Below, in pieces: positions 17,366-28,700 of a stretch of 32,788 nucleotides of DNA. The stretch is from Gammaproteobacteria bacterium (GTDB lineage Bacteria > Pseudomonadota > Gammaproteobacteria > SZUA-152): NCBI GenBank assembly GCA_011371455.1, contig DRQN01000091.1, forward strand, positions 1 to 32,788, read 5' to 3'. The notes beneath the pieces are model-generated. The model was not told the DNA's origin, searched no databases, and saw only the letters and a program-made list of their open reading frames with translations. How positions within the stretch are numbered: position 1 is the first letter of the stretch; every line of letters begins with the position of its first letter. The translations under genes and the position numbers were made by a program.

Positions 17366-19465
17366 GTGACTCCATCTCCCGCCCCGCCTGACGCCGCACC
17401 CCTGACCCGGCTCAGGGGCGCCGGCCCCGGCATGGTCGAGCGCCTCGCCCGCCTGGGCCTGCACACCCTGCAGGACCTGCTGTTCCATCTTCCCCTGCGC
17501 TACCAGGACCGCACCCGCATCGCGCCCATCGGCAGCCTGCGTCCGGGCAACGAGATCACCGTCCGCGGCGAAGTGCAGCTCACCGACATCAAGCTCGGCC
17601 GCCGCCGCATGTTGCTGTCGCGCATCGCCGACGGCAGCGGCGCCATCACCCTGCGCTTCTTCTACTTCAGCGCCGCGCAGCGGGCCGGCCTTGCCCGTGG
17701 CAGCTGGGTGCAATGCTTTGGCGAGGTCCGCGCCGGTCCCAGCGGCCTGGAGATGGTGCACCCGGAATACCGCCTCATCGATCCCGATACCGACGGCCCG
17801 CTACGGGAAGACACCCTGACCCCCGTCTACCCCAGCACCGAGGGGCTGCGCCAGCAAACCCTGCGCAAGCTCATCGACCAGCTTCTGGACGATCCCGAAC
17901 TGCTCGGTGAGTGCCTGCCGGAACTGCTGCCCGCCGAGCTGCTGGCGCAGCGCCGCCTGCCCGGCCTGCGGGAGGCGATCCTCTACGTGCACCGGCCGCC
18001 GGCCGGGGCCTGCCTGCGCGAACTGGAGGAGGGCACGCATCCCGCCCAGCAGCGCCTCGCCTTCGAGGAACTGCTTGCCCACCAGCTCAGCCTGCGCCAG
18101 CTGCGCGAACGCCAGGACCGCCACGCAGCGCCGCCACTGCGCGCCACGCAGGCCCTGCAGCAGCCCTTTCTCGACCACCTCGGCTTCCCGCTCACGGCGG
18201 CCCAGCGGCGTGTGCTGGATGAGATCGCCCACGACCTCACTCGCCCCCGGCCCATGCAGCGGCTGGTGCAGGGCGACGTCGGTTGCGGCAAGACCGTAGT
18301 CGCCGCGCTGGCCGCCCTGCAGGCGCTGGAGGCCGGCTTTCAGGTCGCCATCATGGCCCCCACCGAATTGCTCGCCGAACAGCACCGGCGCAACTTCGCC
18401 CAGTGGCTGGCGCCGCTGGACATCGACGCCCACTGGCTGTCCGGCAAGACCAAGGGCAAGGCCCGCGAGCAGACCCTGGCCGCCATCGCCGACGGCAACG
18501 CGCGGCTCACCGTCGGCACCCAGGCGCTGTTTCAGGAGGGCGTCGAATTCCACGACCTGGGGCTGGTGATCATCGACGAGCAGCACCGCTTCGGCGTCCA
18601 TCAACGCCTCGCCCTGCGCGAGAAGGGCGCCCGCGACGGCCGCTACCCGCACCAGCTGATCATGACCGCCACCCCCATCCCGCGCACCCTGGCGCAGACC
18701 GCCTACGCCGACCTCGACATATCGGTGATCGACGAGCTGCCGCCGGGGCGCAGCCCGGTGGAGACGGTGGTGATCGCCGACGACCGCCGCGATGCCGTGG
18801 TCGCCCGCGTGCACGCCGCCTGCCGCGAGGGCCGCCAGGCCTACTGGGTGTGCACCCTGATCGAGGAATCCGAGAGCCTGCAGTGCGAAACCGCGCAGGC
18901 CACCGCCGAGGCCCTGCACGCAGCCCTGCCCGACCTGCGCATCGGCCTCATCCACGGCCGCCTCAAGGCAGCGGAGAAAGAGGCCGTCATGGCCCGTTTC
19001 AAGGCCGGCGACATCGACCTGCTGGTGGCCACCACGGTAATCGAAGTGGGCGTGGACGTGCCCAACGCCAGCCTGATGATCATCGAAAACGCCGAACGTC
19101 TCGGCCTCTCCCAGCTGCATCAGCTGCGCGGCCGGGTGGGGCGTGGCAGCGCCAGGAGCAGCTGCGTGCTGCTCTACAAACCGCCGCTGTCGAAGACCGC
19201 GCGCCAACGCCTCGCCACCCTGCGCGAGACCAACGATGGCTTCGAGGTGGCGCGCAAGGACCTCGAACTACGCGGTCCCGGCGAACTGCTGGGCACCAAA
19301 CAGACCGGCCTGCTCGAATTGCGCATTGCCGACTTGCAGCGCGATCAGGCTCTGATCCCCGATGTCGGTCAGTGTGCCGCGCAGTTGCTGCGTGAGCATC
19401 CTGGCCAGGTAGCGCCGCTGATCCGCCGCTGGCTCGGTGATGGCCTGCGCTACGGCAGCGTGTAA
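17366..19465 (+). CDS. recG: ATP-dependent DNA helicase RecG (GTG start)
   Basis: LVQGDVGCGKTVVAALAALQA, IIDEQHRFGVHQR, MTATPIPRTLAQTAYADLDISVIDELPPGR, QLRGRVGRG. Confidence 0.98.
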   Translation: MTPSPAPPDAAPLTRLRGAGPGMVERLARLGLHTLQDLLFHLPLRYQDRTRIAPIGSLRPGNEITVRGEVQLTDIKLGRRRMLLSRIADGSGAITLRFFYFSAAQRAGLARGSWVQCFGEVRAGPSGLEMVHPEYRLIDPDTDGPLREDTLTPVYPSTEGLRQQTLRKLIDQLLDDPELLGECLPELLPAELLAQRRLPGLREAILYVHRPPAGACLRELEEGTHPAQQRLAFEELLAHQLSLRQLRERQDRHAAPPLRATQALQQPFLDHLGFPLTAAQRRVLDEIAHDLTRPRPMQRLVQGDVGCGKTVVAALAALQALEAGFQVAIMAPTELLAEQHRRNFAQWLAPLDIDAHWLSGKTKGKAREQTLAAIADGNARLTVGTQALFQEGVEFHDLGLVIIDEQHRFGVHQRLALREKGARDGRYPHQLIMTATPIPRTLAQTAYADLDISVIDELPPGRSPVETVVIADDRRDAVVARVHAACREGRQAYWVCTLIEESESLQCETAQATAEALHAALPDLRIGLIHGRLKAAEKEAVMARFKAGDIDLLVATTVIEVGVDVPNASLMIIENAERLGLSQLHQLRGRVGRGSARSSCVLLYKPPLSKTARQRLATLRETNDGFEVARKDLELRGPGELLGTKQTGLLELRIADLQRDQALIPDVGQCAAQLLREHPGQVAPLIRRWLGDGLRYGSV

Positions 19466-19564
19466 AAATAACCAGGTATTTTTCTTGATTATTGCCGGGG
19501 CAGCGTCTAAACCTGAATGACGAACCACCACCCTCCCCCCAGATTTCCCATTGGTGGTTTGTTG

Positions 19565-19592
19565 ACGGTCTTCCCCCAAGGCCGTTTTTTTT
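19565..19592 (+). terminator. intrinsic terminator downstream of recG
   Basis: ACGGTCTT-CCCCC-AAGGCCGT followed by a T run; 8-bp stem with one GU pair. Confidence 0.8.
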
Positions 19593-19673
19593 GTGCCGAT
19601 TTTTTGTCCGCAGAGTGCGCATAGCCCGCGGCACTGGCGTATCCTTGCAACAATTCTTTCGGTAGGAGCCAGC

Positions 19674-21023
19674 ATGACGAATCGAGACTGGGTACAACGT
19701 GACCTGTCGGTGCTATGGCACCCCTGTACGCAGATGAAGGATCACGAACGACTGCCGCTGATCCCCATACGCCGCGGCCAGGGCGTCTGGCTGGAGGACT
19801 TCGAGGGCCAACGCTACCTCGACGCCATCAGCTCGTGGTGGGTCAACCTCTTCGGCCACGCCAATCCACGCATCAATGCCCGTGTCACGGCCCAGCTGGA
19901 CGAACTGGAACACGTGTTGCTGGCCGGCTTCAGCCACGCCCCGGCCATCGAACTGGCGGAACGCCTGGTGGGCATTACCCCCGCCGGCCTGAGTCGCGTG
20001 TTCTTTGCCGATAACGGCTCGGCGGCAGTGGAGGTAGCGCTGAAGATGAGCTTCCACTACTGGCGCAACCGTGGCCAGACGAAAAAAACCAAGTTCATCT
20101 CCCTCGCCAACAGCTACCACGGCGAGACCCTCGGCGCGCTGGCGGTGGGTGACGTGGCGCTCTACAAGGAGACCTATCGGCCGCTGCTGATGGAAGTGAT
20201 CAGCGTGGCCTCGCCCGACTGCTACGCGCGCGAGGCGGGCGAGAGCTGCGCCGACTACTCGCGCCGCCGGTTCGCAGAGATGGAGGCCACACTAGCACGT
20301 TACGCCGACGAGGCCTGCGCGGTGATCGTCGAGCCGCTGGTGCAGTGCGCCGGCAACATGCGCATGTACGATCCGGTCTACCTGAAAATGTTGCGCGAGG
20401 CCTGCGACCGCCACGGTGTACATCTCATCGCCGACGAGATCGCCGTCGGCTTCGGCCGCACCGGTACCCTGTTCGCCTGTGAGCAGGCCGGTATCTCACC
20501 CGACTTCATGTGCCTGTCGAAGGGCCTCACCGGCGGCTACCTGCCACTGGCGGTGGTGATGACCACGGATGACACCTTCGACGCCTTCTACGACGACTAC
20601 GCCAGCCTGCGCGCCTTCCTGCACTCGCACAGCTATACCGGCAACCCGCTGGGCTGCGCGGCGGGCCTGGCGACCCTGGACATCTTCGCCGAGGACGACG
20701 TGCTGGGCAGCAACCGTCGCCTGGCCCGGGCGATGGCGGCGGCCACCGCCGAGCTGACCGACCACCCGCACGTCGCCGAGGTGCGGCAGACGGGCATGAT
20801 CCTGGCCATCGAGATGGTGCGCGACAAGGCGACGAAAGAACCCTACGACTGGCGCGAGCGGCGCGGCCTGCGCGTCTACCGGCATGCCCTGAAAGAAGGC
20901 GTACTGCTGCGGCCGCTGGGCAACGTCATCTATTTCATGCCGCCCTACGTGATCACCGAGGAGCAGATCCATACCCTGGCGCGGGTGGCGCGCGAGGGCA
21001 TCGACCTCGCCACGCGGGATTGA
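19674..21023 (+). CDS. bioA: adenosylmethionine-8-amino-7-oxononanoate aminotransferase
   Basis: [84 protein letters not shown]. Confidence 0.97.
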   Translation: MTNRDWVQRDLSVLWHPCTQMKDHERLPLIPIRRGQGVWLEDFEGQRYLDAISSWWVNLFGHANPRINARVTAQLDELEHVLLAGFSHAPAIELAERLVGITPAGLSRVFFADNGSAAVEVALKMSFHYWRNRGQTKKTKFISLANSYHGETLGALAVGDVALYKETYRPLLMEVISVASPDCYAREAGESCADYSRRRFAEMEATLARYADEACAVIVEPLVQCAGNMRMYDPVYLKMLREACDRHGVHLIADEIAVGFGRTGTLFACEQAGISPDFMCLSKGLTGGYLPLAVVMTTDDTFDAFYDDYASLRAFLHSHSYTGNPLGCAAGLATLDIFAEDDVLGSNRRLARAMAAATAELTDHPHVAEVRQTGMILAIEMVRDKATKEPYDWRERRGLRVYRHALKEGVLLRPLGNVIYFMPPYVITEEQIHTLARVAREGIDLATRD

Positions 21024-21067
21024 AACAGGGGGGTGGATATTCGAAACACCGGGATGGAGACGCGGAG

Positions 21068-21123
21068 AACGCAAAGGCGCAAAGGACGCGAAGAAAAATA
21101 AAAAACTTTGCGCCCTTTGCGTT
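21068..21123. repeat. CGCAAAGG-type inverted repeat, possible bidirectional terminator
   Basis: AACGCAAAGGCGCAAAGG (21068-21085) and CTTTGCGCCCTTTGCGTT (21106-21123), near-perfect arms, between convergent bioA and cheW. Confidence 0.75.
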
Positions 21124-21169
21124 GAATTACGGAGCCTGAAACGACCGCCGGAACCTCCCCGCCAGCCGC

Positions 21170-21673
21170 TCAGGCAATGGAAGAGTCCATTGACGAGACA
21201 GTCAGCCCAGCGGACTTGATCAGGGTCTCGAGGCCGTCGAGGTCGGGAATCAGCACCTCGGCATCCTGCAGCATGGCGTGGTCACGCACCAGTGGCAGCG
21301 ACTCGCCCGGTTCGGAGATGGCGCCGATGTTGGCCTGGTCCACCTGCACCAGGCGCGGGATGCCCTGCAGCTGTATGGCGTAGAAGGGCAGTTCGGGATC
21401 ACCGCCGATGCCATTCAGCACCGCGATGCGGCCGCGCCGCGAGACTTCACCGCGCGGCCCGCCGTTGGCGGCCTCGAAGGACAGCAGGGGAATCCGCAGG
21501 CCCCGCCATTCGAGCATCCCCAGCAGCCACGCCGGTGCATCGTCCACGGTCTCGGGGTCTTGCCAGTCGACGATCTCCGCGACGCAGGTGGTAGGCAGCA
21601 GCAGGCGCATGCCGGCCAGGGGGATCAGCTGACTGCGAACCGTGGTGCCGGGCTGGATGTCCACTTCTGACAT
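21170..21673 (-). CDS. chpC: CheW-like protein (ChpC-like)
   Basis: CheW fold: LIPLAGMRLLLPTTCVAEIVDW...PAWLLGMLEWRGLRIPLLSFE; last gene of the Chp-type cluster. Confidence 0.8.
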   Translation of the reverse strand: MSEVDIQPGTTVRSQLIPLAGMRLLLPTTCVAEIVDWQDPETVDDAPAWLLGMLEWRGLRIPLLSFEAANGGPRGEVSRRGRIAVLNGIGGDPELPFYAIQLQGIPRLVQVDQANIGAISEPGESLPLVRDHAMLQDAEVLIPDLDGLETLIKSAGLTVSSMDSSIA

Positions 21674-21697
21674 GGGATGTCCTCTCGTTGTCTGGTT

Positions 21698-21717
21698 CCC
21701 GAATCCGGAGATTCAGG
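21698..21717. repeat. diverged 20-bp MITE terminus-like palindrome
   Basis: CCCGAATCCGGAGATTCAGG; reverse complement matches CCTGAACCCACGGATTCAGG at 16/20. Confidence 0.35.
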
Positions 21718-21724
21718 AAATACA

Positions 21725-22720
21725 CTATTCACTGCCCCGAAGATAGTCGCGCAAATGCCGTGCGATATCTGCGGGACTGGCGCTGTAGGTTACCGTATGG
21801 GTCTTGCGCGCCTGATCCGGCATGCTGCTGATGACACAGCTTTTCACGTCCTGCGCCCACACGATGCCGCCGTGGCGGGCCACCGCCAGGCAGCCCGCGG
21901 CGCCGTCGTCGCCCATGCCGCTGAAAATGATGGCGCCGACCCGGTTGCCGTAGCGCTCGGCCACGGCGGCCATCACATGATCGATGCTGGGCGAGTAGAC
22001 CGCATTGGCGGGCATCGCCGAGAGGGCCACATAGCCGTCTTCGGTCAATTGCAAATGGCGATCGGCCGGGGCGAGGATCACCTCGCCATGGCGTAGCACA
22101 TGGCCCAGCTTGGCCGGCAGCACGCGGAAGGCGCTGGCCCGGTCGAGCTGCTCCGCCAGTAGCTGCACATGGTTGACACCGATGTGCTGGGCGAGGACGA
22201 AGGCCACCGGCAGGTCGGCGTCCAGCGCGGCAAGAAAGTCGCGCACCGCCTGCGGGCCGCCCAGCGAGGCGCCCAGCACCCAGACGTTCTCCGCCGCGCC
22301 GGTGGGCCGGCAGGTCTTGCCGGCTGTCACGGCGGGCGATGCCGCCTCCTCGACCGAATCCTGTACGGGCGGCGTGGTCGTGCGCACCATGTCGATCAGC
22401 TTCTGCGCCAGGCGCGCGGCCCACTGGCTGTTGGCGCGGCCGCCGCCGGGGCTGCCGTCGTTGAACATGATCGGCAGCCTGCTGTGTTCCAGCAGGCCGT
22501 CGATGAGTTCGATCTCCGACTCGATTTCCTCGCTCAGGTCCACCAGCAACGCGTCTGCCGACAAGCCTTCCACCGCCTGCAGCGAGGCCGCATCCAGGCC
22601 GCCACTGTGCACCACCCGCAGCCCGGCCGTTTTCAGCAATGCCCGCAGGTGTCCGGCGTGTTCGGCACTGGCGGCGAGTATCGCGACACGGGCGGGCGGT
22701 GCGTCCATCACGGTGAGCAT
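21725..22720 (-). CDS. chpB: CheB-like protein-glutamate methylesterase (ChpB-like)
   Basis: VLGASLGGPQAVRDFLAAL, QHIGVNHVQLLAEQLDR, IFSGMGDDGAAGCLAVARHGGIVWAQD; N-terminal receiver-like region. Confidence 0.88.
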   Translation of the reverse strand: MLTVMDAPPARVAILAASAEHAGHLRALLKTAGLRVVHSGGLDAASLQAVEGLSADALLVDLSEEIESEIELIDGLLEHSRLPIMFNDGSPGGGRANSQWAARLAQKLIDMVRTTTPPVQDSVEEAASPAVTAGKTCRPTGAAENVWVLGASLGGPQAVRDFLAALDADLPVAFVLAQHIGVNHVQLLAEQLDRASAFRVLPAKLGHVLRHGEVILAPADRHLQLTEDGYVALSAMPANAVYSPSIDHVMAAVAERYGNRVGAIIFSGMGDDGAAGCLAVARHGGIVWAQDVKSCVISSMPDQARKTHTVTYSASPADIARHLRDYLRGSE

Positions 22721-22737
22721 GGGGCGTCCGTGGCGAA

Positions 22738-25700
22738 TCAGGCCGTGGCGCCCACCAGGTTGCGGATATTGTCGATCAGCTCGGCTTCCTGATAGGGCTT
22801 GCCCATGTATTCGTCGACGCCGATGTCCATGGCCCGCTGGCGGTGTTTCTCGCCGGTACGTGAGGTGATCATGATGATCGGCACCTCGCGCAGACGTTCG
22901 TCATTGCGCATGGTGGTGGCCAGCTCGTAGCCGTCCATGCGCGGCATTTCCACGTCCAGCAGCATGATGTCGGGCACCTGCTCGAGCATCACGGTGAGCG
23001 CATCGACGCCGTCCTTGGCGGTGATGACATCGAAATCGTAGCGCGACAGCAGGCGCTCCGTGACCTTGCGCACGGTGATGGAGTCATCCACGACCATCAC
23101 CGTGAGGCGATGTTCCTCGGCCTGGGCCGGCACCGCCTCGGCGGCCGGCAACAGCGGCTCGGCGACACCGTGCTGCTGGGCCATGACCGAGCGCACCAGA
23201 TTGCCGACATCGAGGATCAGCGCCACCTCGCCATCGGGCAGGATGGTCGCCCCGGAGAGTACGTTGACGCTGCTCAGCTGCGGTCCCACGGACTTGATGA
23301 CGATTTCCTGCCGCCCCAGCAGGGTGTCCACCTGCAGCGCCACACGGTGATCGCCACTGCGCAACAGTAGCAGGGGAATACGCTGTTTGCCGCCTGGCAG
23401 CACCGGTGACACGCCGCTCAGCACCTTGCCCAGGCTCAGGTACTGGTAACGGTTACCGGCGTAGTCGTAGTGGCTCTCCGTACCTGCCACCAATGGTGCC
23501 AACTCATCGTGGCCGACGCGGATCACGTGTTCCACGTTGGGCAGCTGGATGGCGTAGGTGGCCTCGCCCACCTGCACCATCAGCGCCTGGTTGACCAGCA
23601 CCGTGAGCGGCAGGCGAATCAGGAAGCTGGTGCCCTGGCCCTGCTCGGTGTCGATATGCAGGGTACCGCCGAGCTGCTTGATCTCGGTATTGACCACGTC
23701 CATGCCGACGCCGCGGCCGGAGATTTGGGTGACCTCCTTGGCGGTGGAAAAGCCGGACTCGAGGATGAAGGTCATCAGCTCACGGTCGCTGAGATCGGCA
23801 TCGGGCAGCAGGCGGCCCTTTTCGATGGCCTTTTCGCGCAGCGCGGTGATGTCGAGGCCGCGGCCGTCGTCGGACACCTTCAGCACCACTTCGGAGCCCT
23901 GATGGTCGAGGTCGATGCGGATGCTGCCGGTGGCCGGCTTGCCGGCGGCCTCGCGCTCCGCCGCCGGCTCGATGCCGTGGTCGACGGCATTGCGCAGGAT
24001 GTGCTCCAGCGCCGGCACCAGGCGGTTCAGCTGGCTGCGGTCCAACTCGCCCTCGGCGCCGCTGACCTTCAGTTTCACCTGCTTGTCCGTTTCCGCTGCC
24101 GTCTGCCGCACGATGCGGCGCAGACGTGGCAGGATGCTGGAAAAGGCCACCATGCGGGTGTGCATCAGGCCTTCCTGCAGCTCGCTGGTGACACGCTGTT
24201 GTTGCAGCAACAGGGTATCGGTATCGCTGGACAGCTCTTCCAGCAGGCCCTGGATGCTGGTCAGATCGCCGAGACTCTCGACCATGCCGCGCGACAGCTG
24301 CTGCATGGTCGAGAAACGATCCAGCTCCAGCGGATCGAAATCCTCGGCATGACCGCCGCCGCCGGTATCGTGGCGGTACATGATCTGCGTCTCGGTTTCG
24401 ATCTCGAACTTGCGCAGCTGCTCGCGCAAACGGCTCACGGTCTGGTCCAGTTCCGCCAGGTTGAAGCGCCAGGCGCTGAGCTGCTGGCCGATGCGGGCGC
24501 TGTAGATGTTGATCTCACCGGAGAAATTGACCAGATCGTTGAGCAGGTCGGCGCGCACACGCACCTGTTCCTCGGCGGCCAGCGGGGCCGCCTGGGCCTT
24601 GTCCGTGGGCTCCACGTCCTGCAGCACCAGCGCGTCGATCTCCTCGAGTTCGTCGCTGACCAGTGATGTTTCACCCCGCGTGGTTTCTTCCTCGGTGGCC
24701 GCCGGGGGTTCGACCGTGGCGGGTGTGGGCTCCGCCTCCGCGGCAGGCGCCGTTTCGCCACGGATCGCCGCCTCGATCTGCGCCACCAGCGAGGTGGCGG
24801 CGGGCACCGTGTGCCGCTGGCGGGCCAGTTCCAGGCCCTCGCTGAGCCAGTCGTGGCAGTCCTGCAACAGGGCCGGGAAGCGCGCCTCGGGGGCGATCAG
24901 GCCCTCGGCCATACGCTCCAGCAGGGATTCGACCACGTGGGCCAGGTCGCCCACGGCGGTGACATTGGCCATGCGCGCGCCGCCCTTGAGGGTGTGCAGG
25001 GCGCGTTGCAGCTCGGCGACGTGGTCGAGATTTTCGTGGTCCTGGCTCCACTGGTCGAGGATCGACTCCACCGATTCCTGGATTTCCTCCGCCTCTTCGA
25101 GAAAGATCTCCAGCAGTTCCGTATCGTAATCCGCGTCGCCCGTTTCTCTGTCCGGCTGCTCGTCGAACATGGGCGCCAGCTCGATCCGCTCCTCTTCCTG
25201 GGGTTCGGCCGGCGCCGCTTCGGGCTGGTCGGTCTCGGCGGCGGTTTCTTCGTCCTGCTTTTTGGCGGGCTCGTGCACCGGCTCGGCGGCTTCGTGTTGT
25301 GCTTCAGCGGCCGCCGTTTCCGCTTTCCACTCGGCCAGCTGTGCCAGGCAGTCATCGGCCGCCGACAGCGCCTCACCGCGGCGTACCTGTTCCACGGCCT
25401 GTTGCAGCCAGTCGAGACAGTGCTGGATCAACGCCGGCAGATCGGCATCGGCCTCACGGTGGCCCTCGGTAATGCCCTCCAGCAAGGCCTCCATTTCATG
25501 GGTGAGGTCGCCGATGGGCGGGATGTTCGCCAGTCGCGCGCTGCCCTTGAGCGTATGCAGGGCGCGCTGCAATTCGTGCAGCAGCCCGGTGTCGTGCAGG
25601 TTGGCCGGCCAGCGCTGCAGCAGCTCATCGCTCGTGGTGAGGATTTCACTGGCCTCGTCGAGAAATATCTCGAGCAGCTCCTGGTCTTCCCCGTCCTGCG

Positions 25701-28700
25701 CCATGGCCGGCGCTGCTGCCGCCTCCACGGTCTCGGTCGATGCCTCTGCCGGAGGCAGAGCCAGGGCTTGTTCGTGCATGGCGGCGATTCGTGCCAGCAG
25801 TTCGGTATTGTCCCGTTGAGAGGGGGGCGATTGGTCGAAGGTGCTCAGCGCTTCGGCCAGCCTGTCGGTGAACTCCTCCAGCGCGGCAAGGCCGGCGTGG
25901 TCGAAGGGGATATCCCGCTCCAGCAGGGTACGCACAAAGCGATCCATGGGTTCGCTGAGGGCCGCGATGGAAGATACGCCGGCCATCCGTGCGCTGCCGT
26001 GCAGGGTGTGCAGGGCGCGGTGCAGGCCCTCGGTGACCGGGAAGGGGCCGACGGCGCTGTGGTCGGTGATGAATTCCCGCAGGGCCTCAAGGTGTCCTTC
26101 CGTCTCCTTGCGGAAGATATCGGCCAGCACCGGGTCGAAGGCCGGCTCCTCCCCGGCAGGTGCCGTGTCGGCTTCCCGGTCCTTGGTAATGGGGGTGTCG
26201 TCGCCGCGGGCGGCGGCTTCGTCTCCAGCCTCGGTGTCGGCTGGGGGTTCCTCTGTCGCCGGAACTTCTTCGTCCAGCGAGGGCGTATCGCCCGGGAAGG
26301 GTTCCCCTGCCTCTGTCAGCGGCTCTTCAGTCTGGGGGGCTTCCGCGACTACGGGTTCCTGATCCGTTGCGGGTTCGGCGTCGTGGGTAAATTCTTCCCC
26401 GGCGGGAGACGCCGTCTCGAAGGTGATCTCTTCGATGGCCGTTGCAGATTCCGCCGCAGGCTCTTCGCCAGTGGACGCTTCGGCCGGCACTGACGGCTCA
26501 AGGGGCTCGATGACGGGTTCCGCGGCGGTTTCATCCGCAGTGGTCTCGGATTCCGCAATGTCTTCCGTCCCGACCGGCGCCTCGCCGATCGTGGCTGCTT
26601 CTGCTGCCGCTTCGACGGCTGTGCCCGGCAGGTCAGACAGAGACAGCTCGCCGCCTTCGGCCAGGGTGTCGGCCAGCGCCATCAGGCGCTTTACCGGCGG
26701 GCGCCGCTCGGTCTCACCCTTGAGGTGGGCCAGCAGGCCATGCAGGGCGGGCTCCGACAGCGTCAGCAGCTGGAACAGGGCGGGGCTGGGTTCGAGCTTG
26801 CCTTCCAGTACCCGGTTGAGCATGTTTTCGAAGGCCCAGGCATATTCACCGGTGACCATGGCGCCGGCGAGGCGACCGCTGCCCTTGAGGGTGTGGTAGG
26901 AGCGCCGCAGGGTTTCCAGGGACTTGTGGTCTTCGGGATCGGCGCGCCAGGCGTGCAGGCAGTCGGTCATGGTGCCCAGCACCTCGTCCGCCTCTTCGAG
27001 GAAGATCTCGAGGATCTCTTCGTCGATGTCCGCCTCGATGTCCGCGGCGAATTCGTCTTCTTCGAGCGAGGCCGGCGATGCCTCATTGGCGGCCGCTTCG
27101 GCCTCCGCTTCCAGTTTAGGTTCGGGTTCGGGGCTCGGGGAGGCCTGTTCGTGCGCCGGGGTTTCCGCGCCCGCCTCCGCTTCGCTGGCGGATGGCTCCT
27201 CTTCGACGGCTGCCACCGGTTCGTCGAAGCCGACATCGAACTGGGCGTCGAGATCGAGGACGGCGGCACGCGTCCCGCCGTCAGCGTCGGACTTTCCCGG
27301 CGCGGCACCGTCGGCCTCCGCTGGCGAAGCCAGGGGATAACCCAGTTCCTCGACGCTGAGTTCGGCCACCGCGAGGATGGTCTCGGGGTGAGCGCGGCTG
27401 TCTTCGATGGCCTCGAGATAGTATTCGATGCTGGTGATAATGTCGGCCAGGGCGTCCAGCTTGACGGCGTCGGGTGCCTGCTGCTGCCGCAGCACATCGT
27501 TGCGCACGTATTCGATGGCGGCCCCCAGCAGTTCGGCGGCACGCTGATAGTTCAGCACCGCCAGGGCGCCCTTGATCTGCGCCAGCTTGGCCGGCACCTC
27601 TTCGATGGCCTCGAAGGCGCCGCTGTCCACGGCGAAGGTGTTGAGGCCTTCCTTGACGTCGGTGAGCAGCTCGCGGGATTCGTTGATCACCAGGTTGACG
27701 ATCTGCGCCTGCTCGCCGGGGGGCATCAGCACCGGTGACTCTTCTTCGCTGTCGTGGTCGAGATCCGGTGTATCGGCCTCGGCGCGGGTGCCGCCGGTGA
27801 CGGCGGGGTTTTCCAGCGAGGCCTCGACATAGAGCAGCGCGCTGGCCATTTCCATCAGCCGCTTGTCGTCGGGGATCTCACCACCTCCGACAAAGGCGTC
27901 GATGTGCCCGGCCTGCTGCTGAATGACTTTGCGCAGGTCACCCAGGCCCAGCATCGCCAGGGTGTCGGCGATACGCTGCAGGCTATCGCCCAGCGGGGTC
28001 AGGTCCGCTACGTCGCGCTCGTCGCTGCGGACGAAGATGTCCAGTTGATCCTTGACCGCCAGCAGGTCTTCCTTGATCACCGACGAGACGCTGCCCATGA
28101 GTTCGGCGCTGGAACCCTTGAGGTTGTCCATGGCCTCTTCCAGGGCGCCGCTGTAGGGCAGCAGCTGGTCGAGGTGGAAGGCCTGTTTCAGGCCGCTGAC
28201 GCGCGGGCCGCTGGACTGCGCCGTAGCGACATAATAGAGGCAGTTCTTCAGCAGTTCGGTGGGCGGGGCATGTTCGAACACCGCCTCGCCGTCGCCGATC
28301 AGCCGCTTGATCTGCTGGTCGACGTGGCCCATGAGCAGCTTGACCGAGGTGCCGGTTTCCAGCCCGTCGTCGATCAGTGCCTCGATCACGCCGCCGGCGA
28401 TCCACCACAGACGGCGGCTGGCATCGGTTTGCGAGGCGTTCTGTAGTTCGCGCAACACGGCGGCGAGCTTTTTCAGGCTGCCGCCGGCGTCCCGCTCGCG
28501 GTACCAGCCGAGCAGGGAGACCTGGAACAGCGGGCGCAGTTTGCGCGCGTAGGCCTGGATATCGGGGTAGGTCTTGCCGGGAGGCAACTGCGGCCGGGGC
28601 GGGGTAACGCTGAGATCCGGGGCGAAGAAGGCGTTCTCGCTGAGCAGGTTTTCACCGCGCGCGGCGCGCAGGTCGTTGAGCAGCGGCAGCAGCACCACCG

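Noticed and set aside
24811-26493. 560-aa ORF antisense to chpA, and similar long antisense ORFs (17801-19207, 12489-14024, 1301-2275, 6256-7398)
   Set aside because: All lie opposite confidently identified genes and have compositions typical of antisense frames in high-GC DNA.
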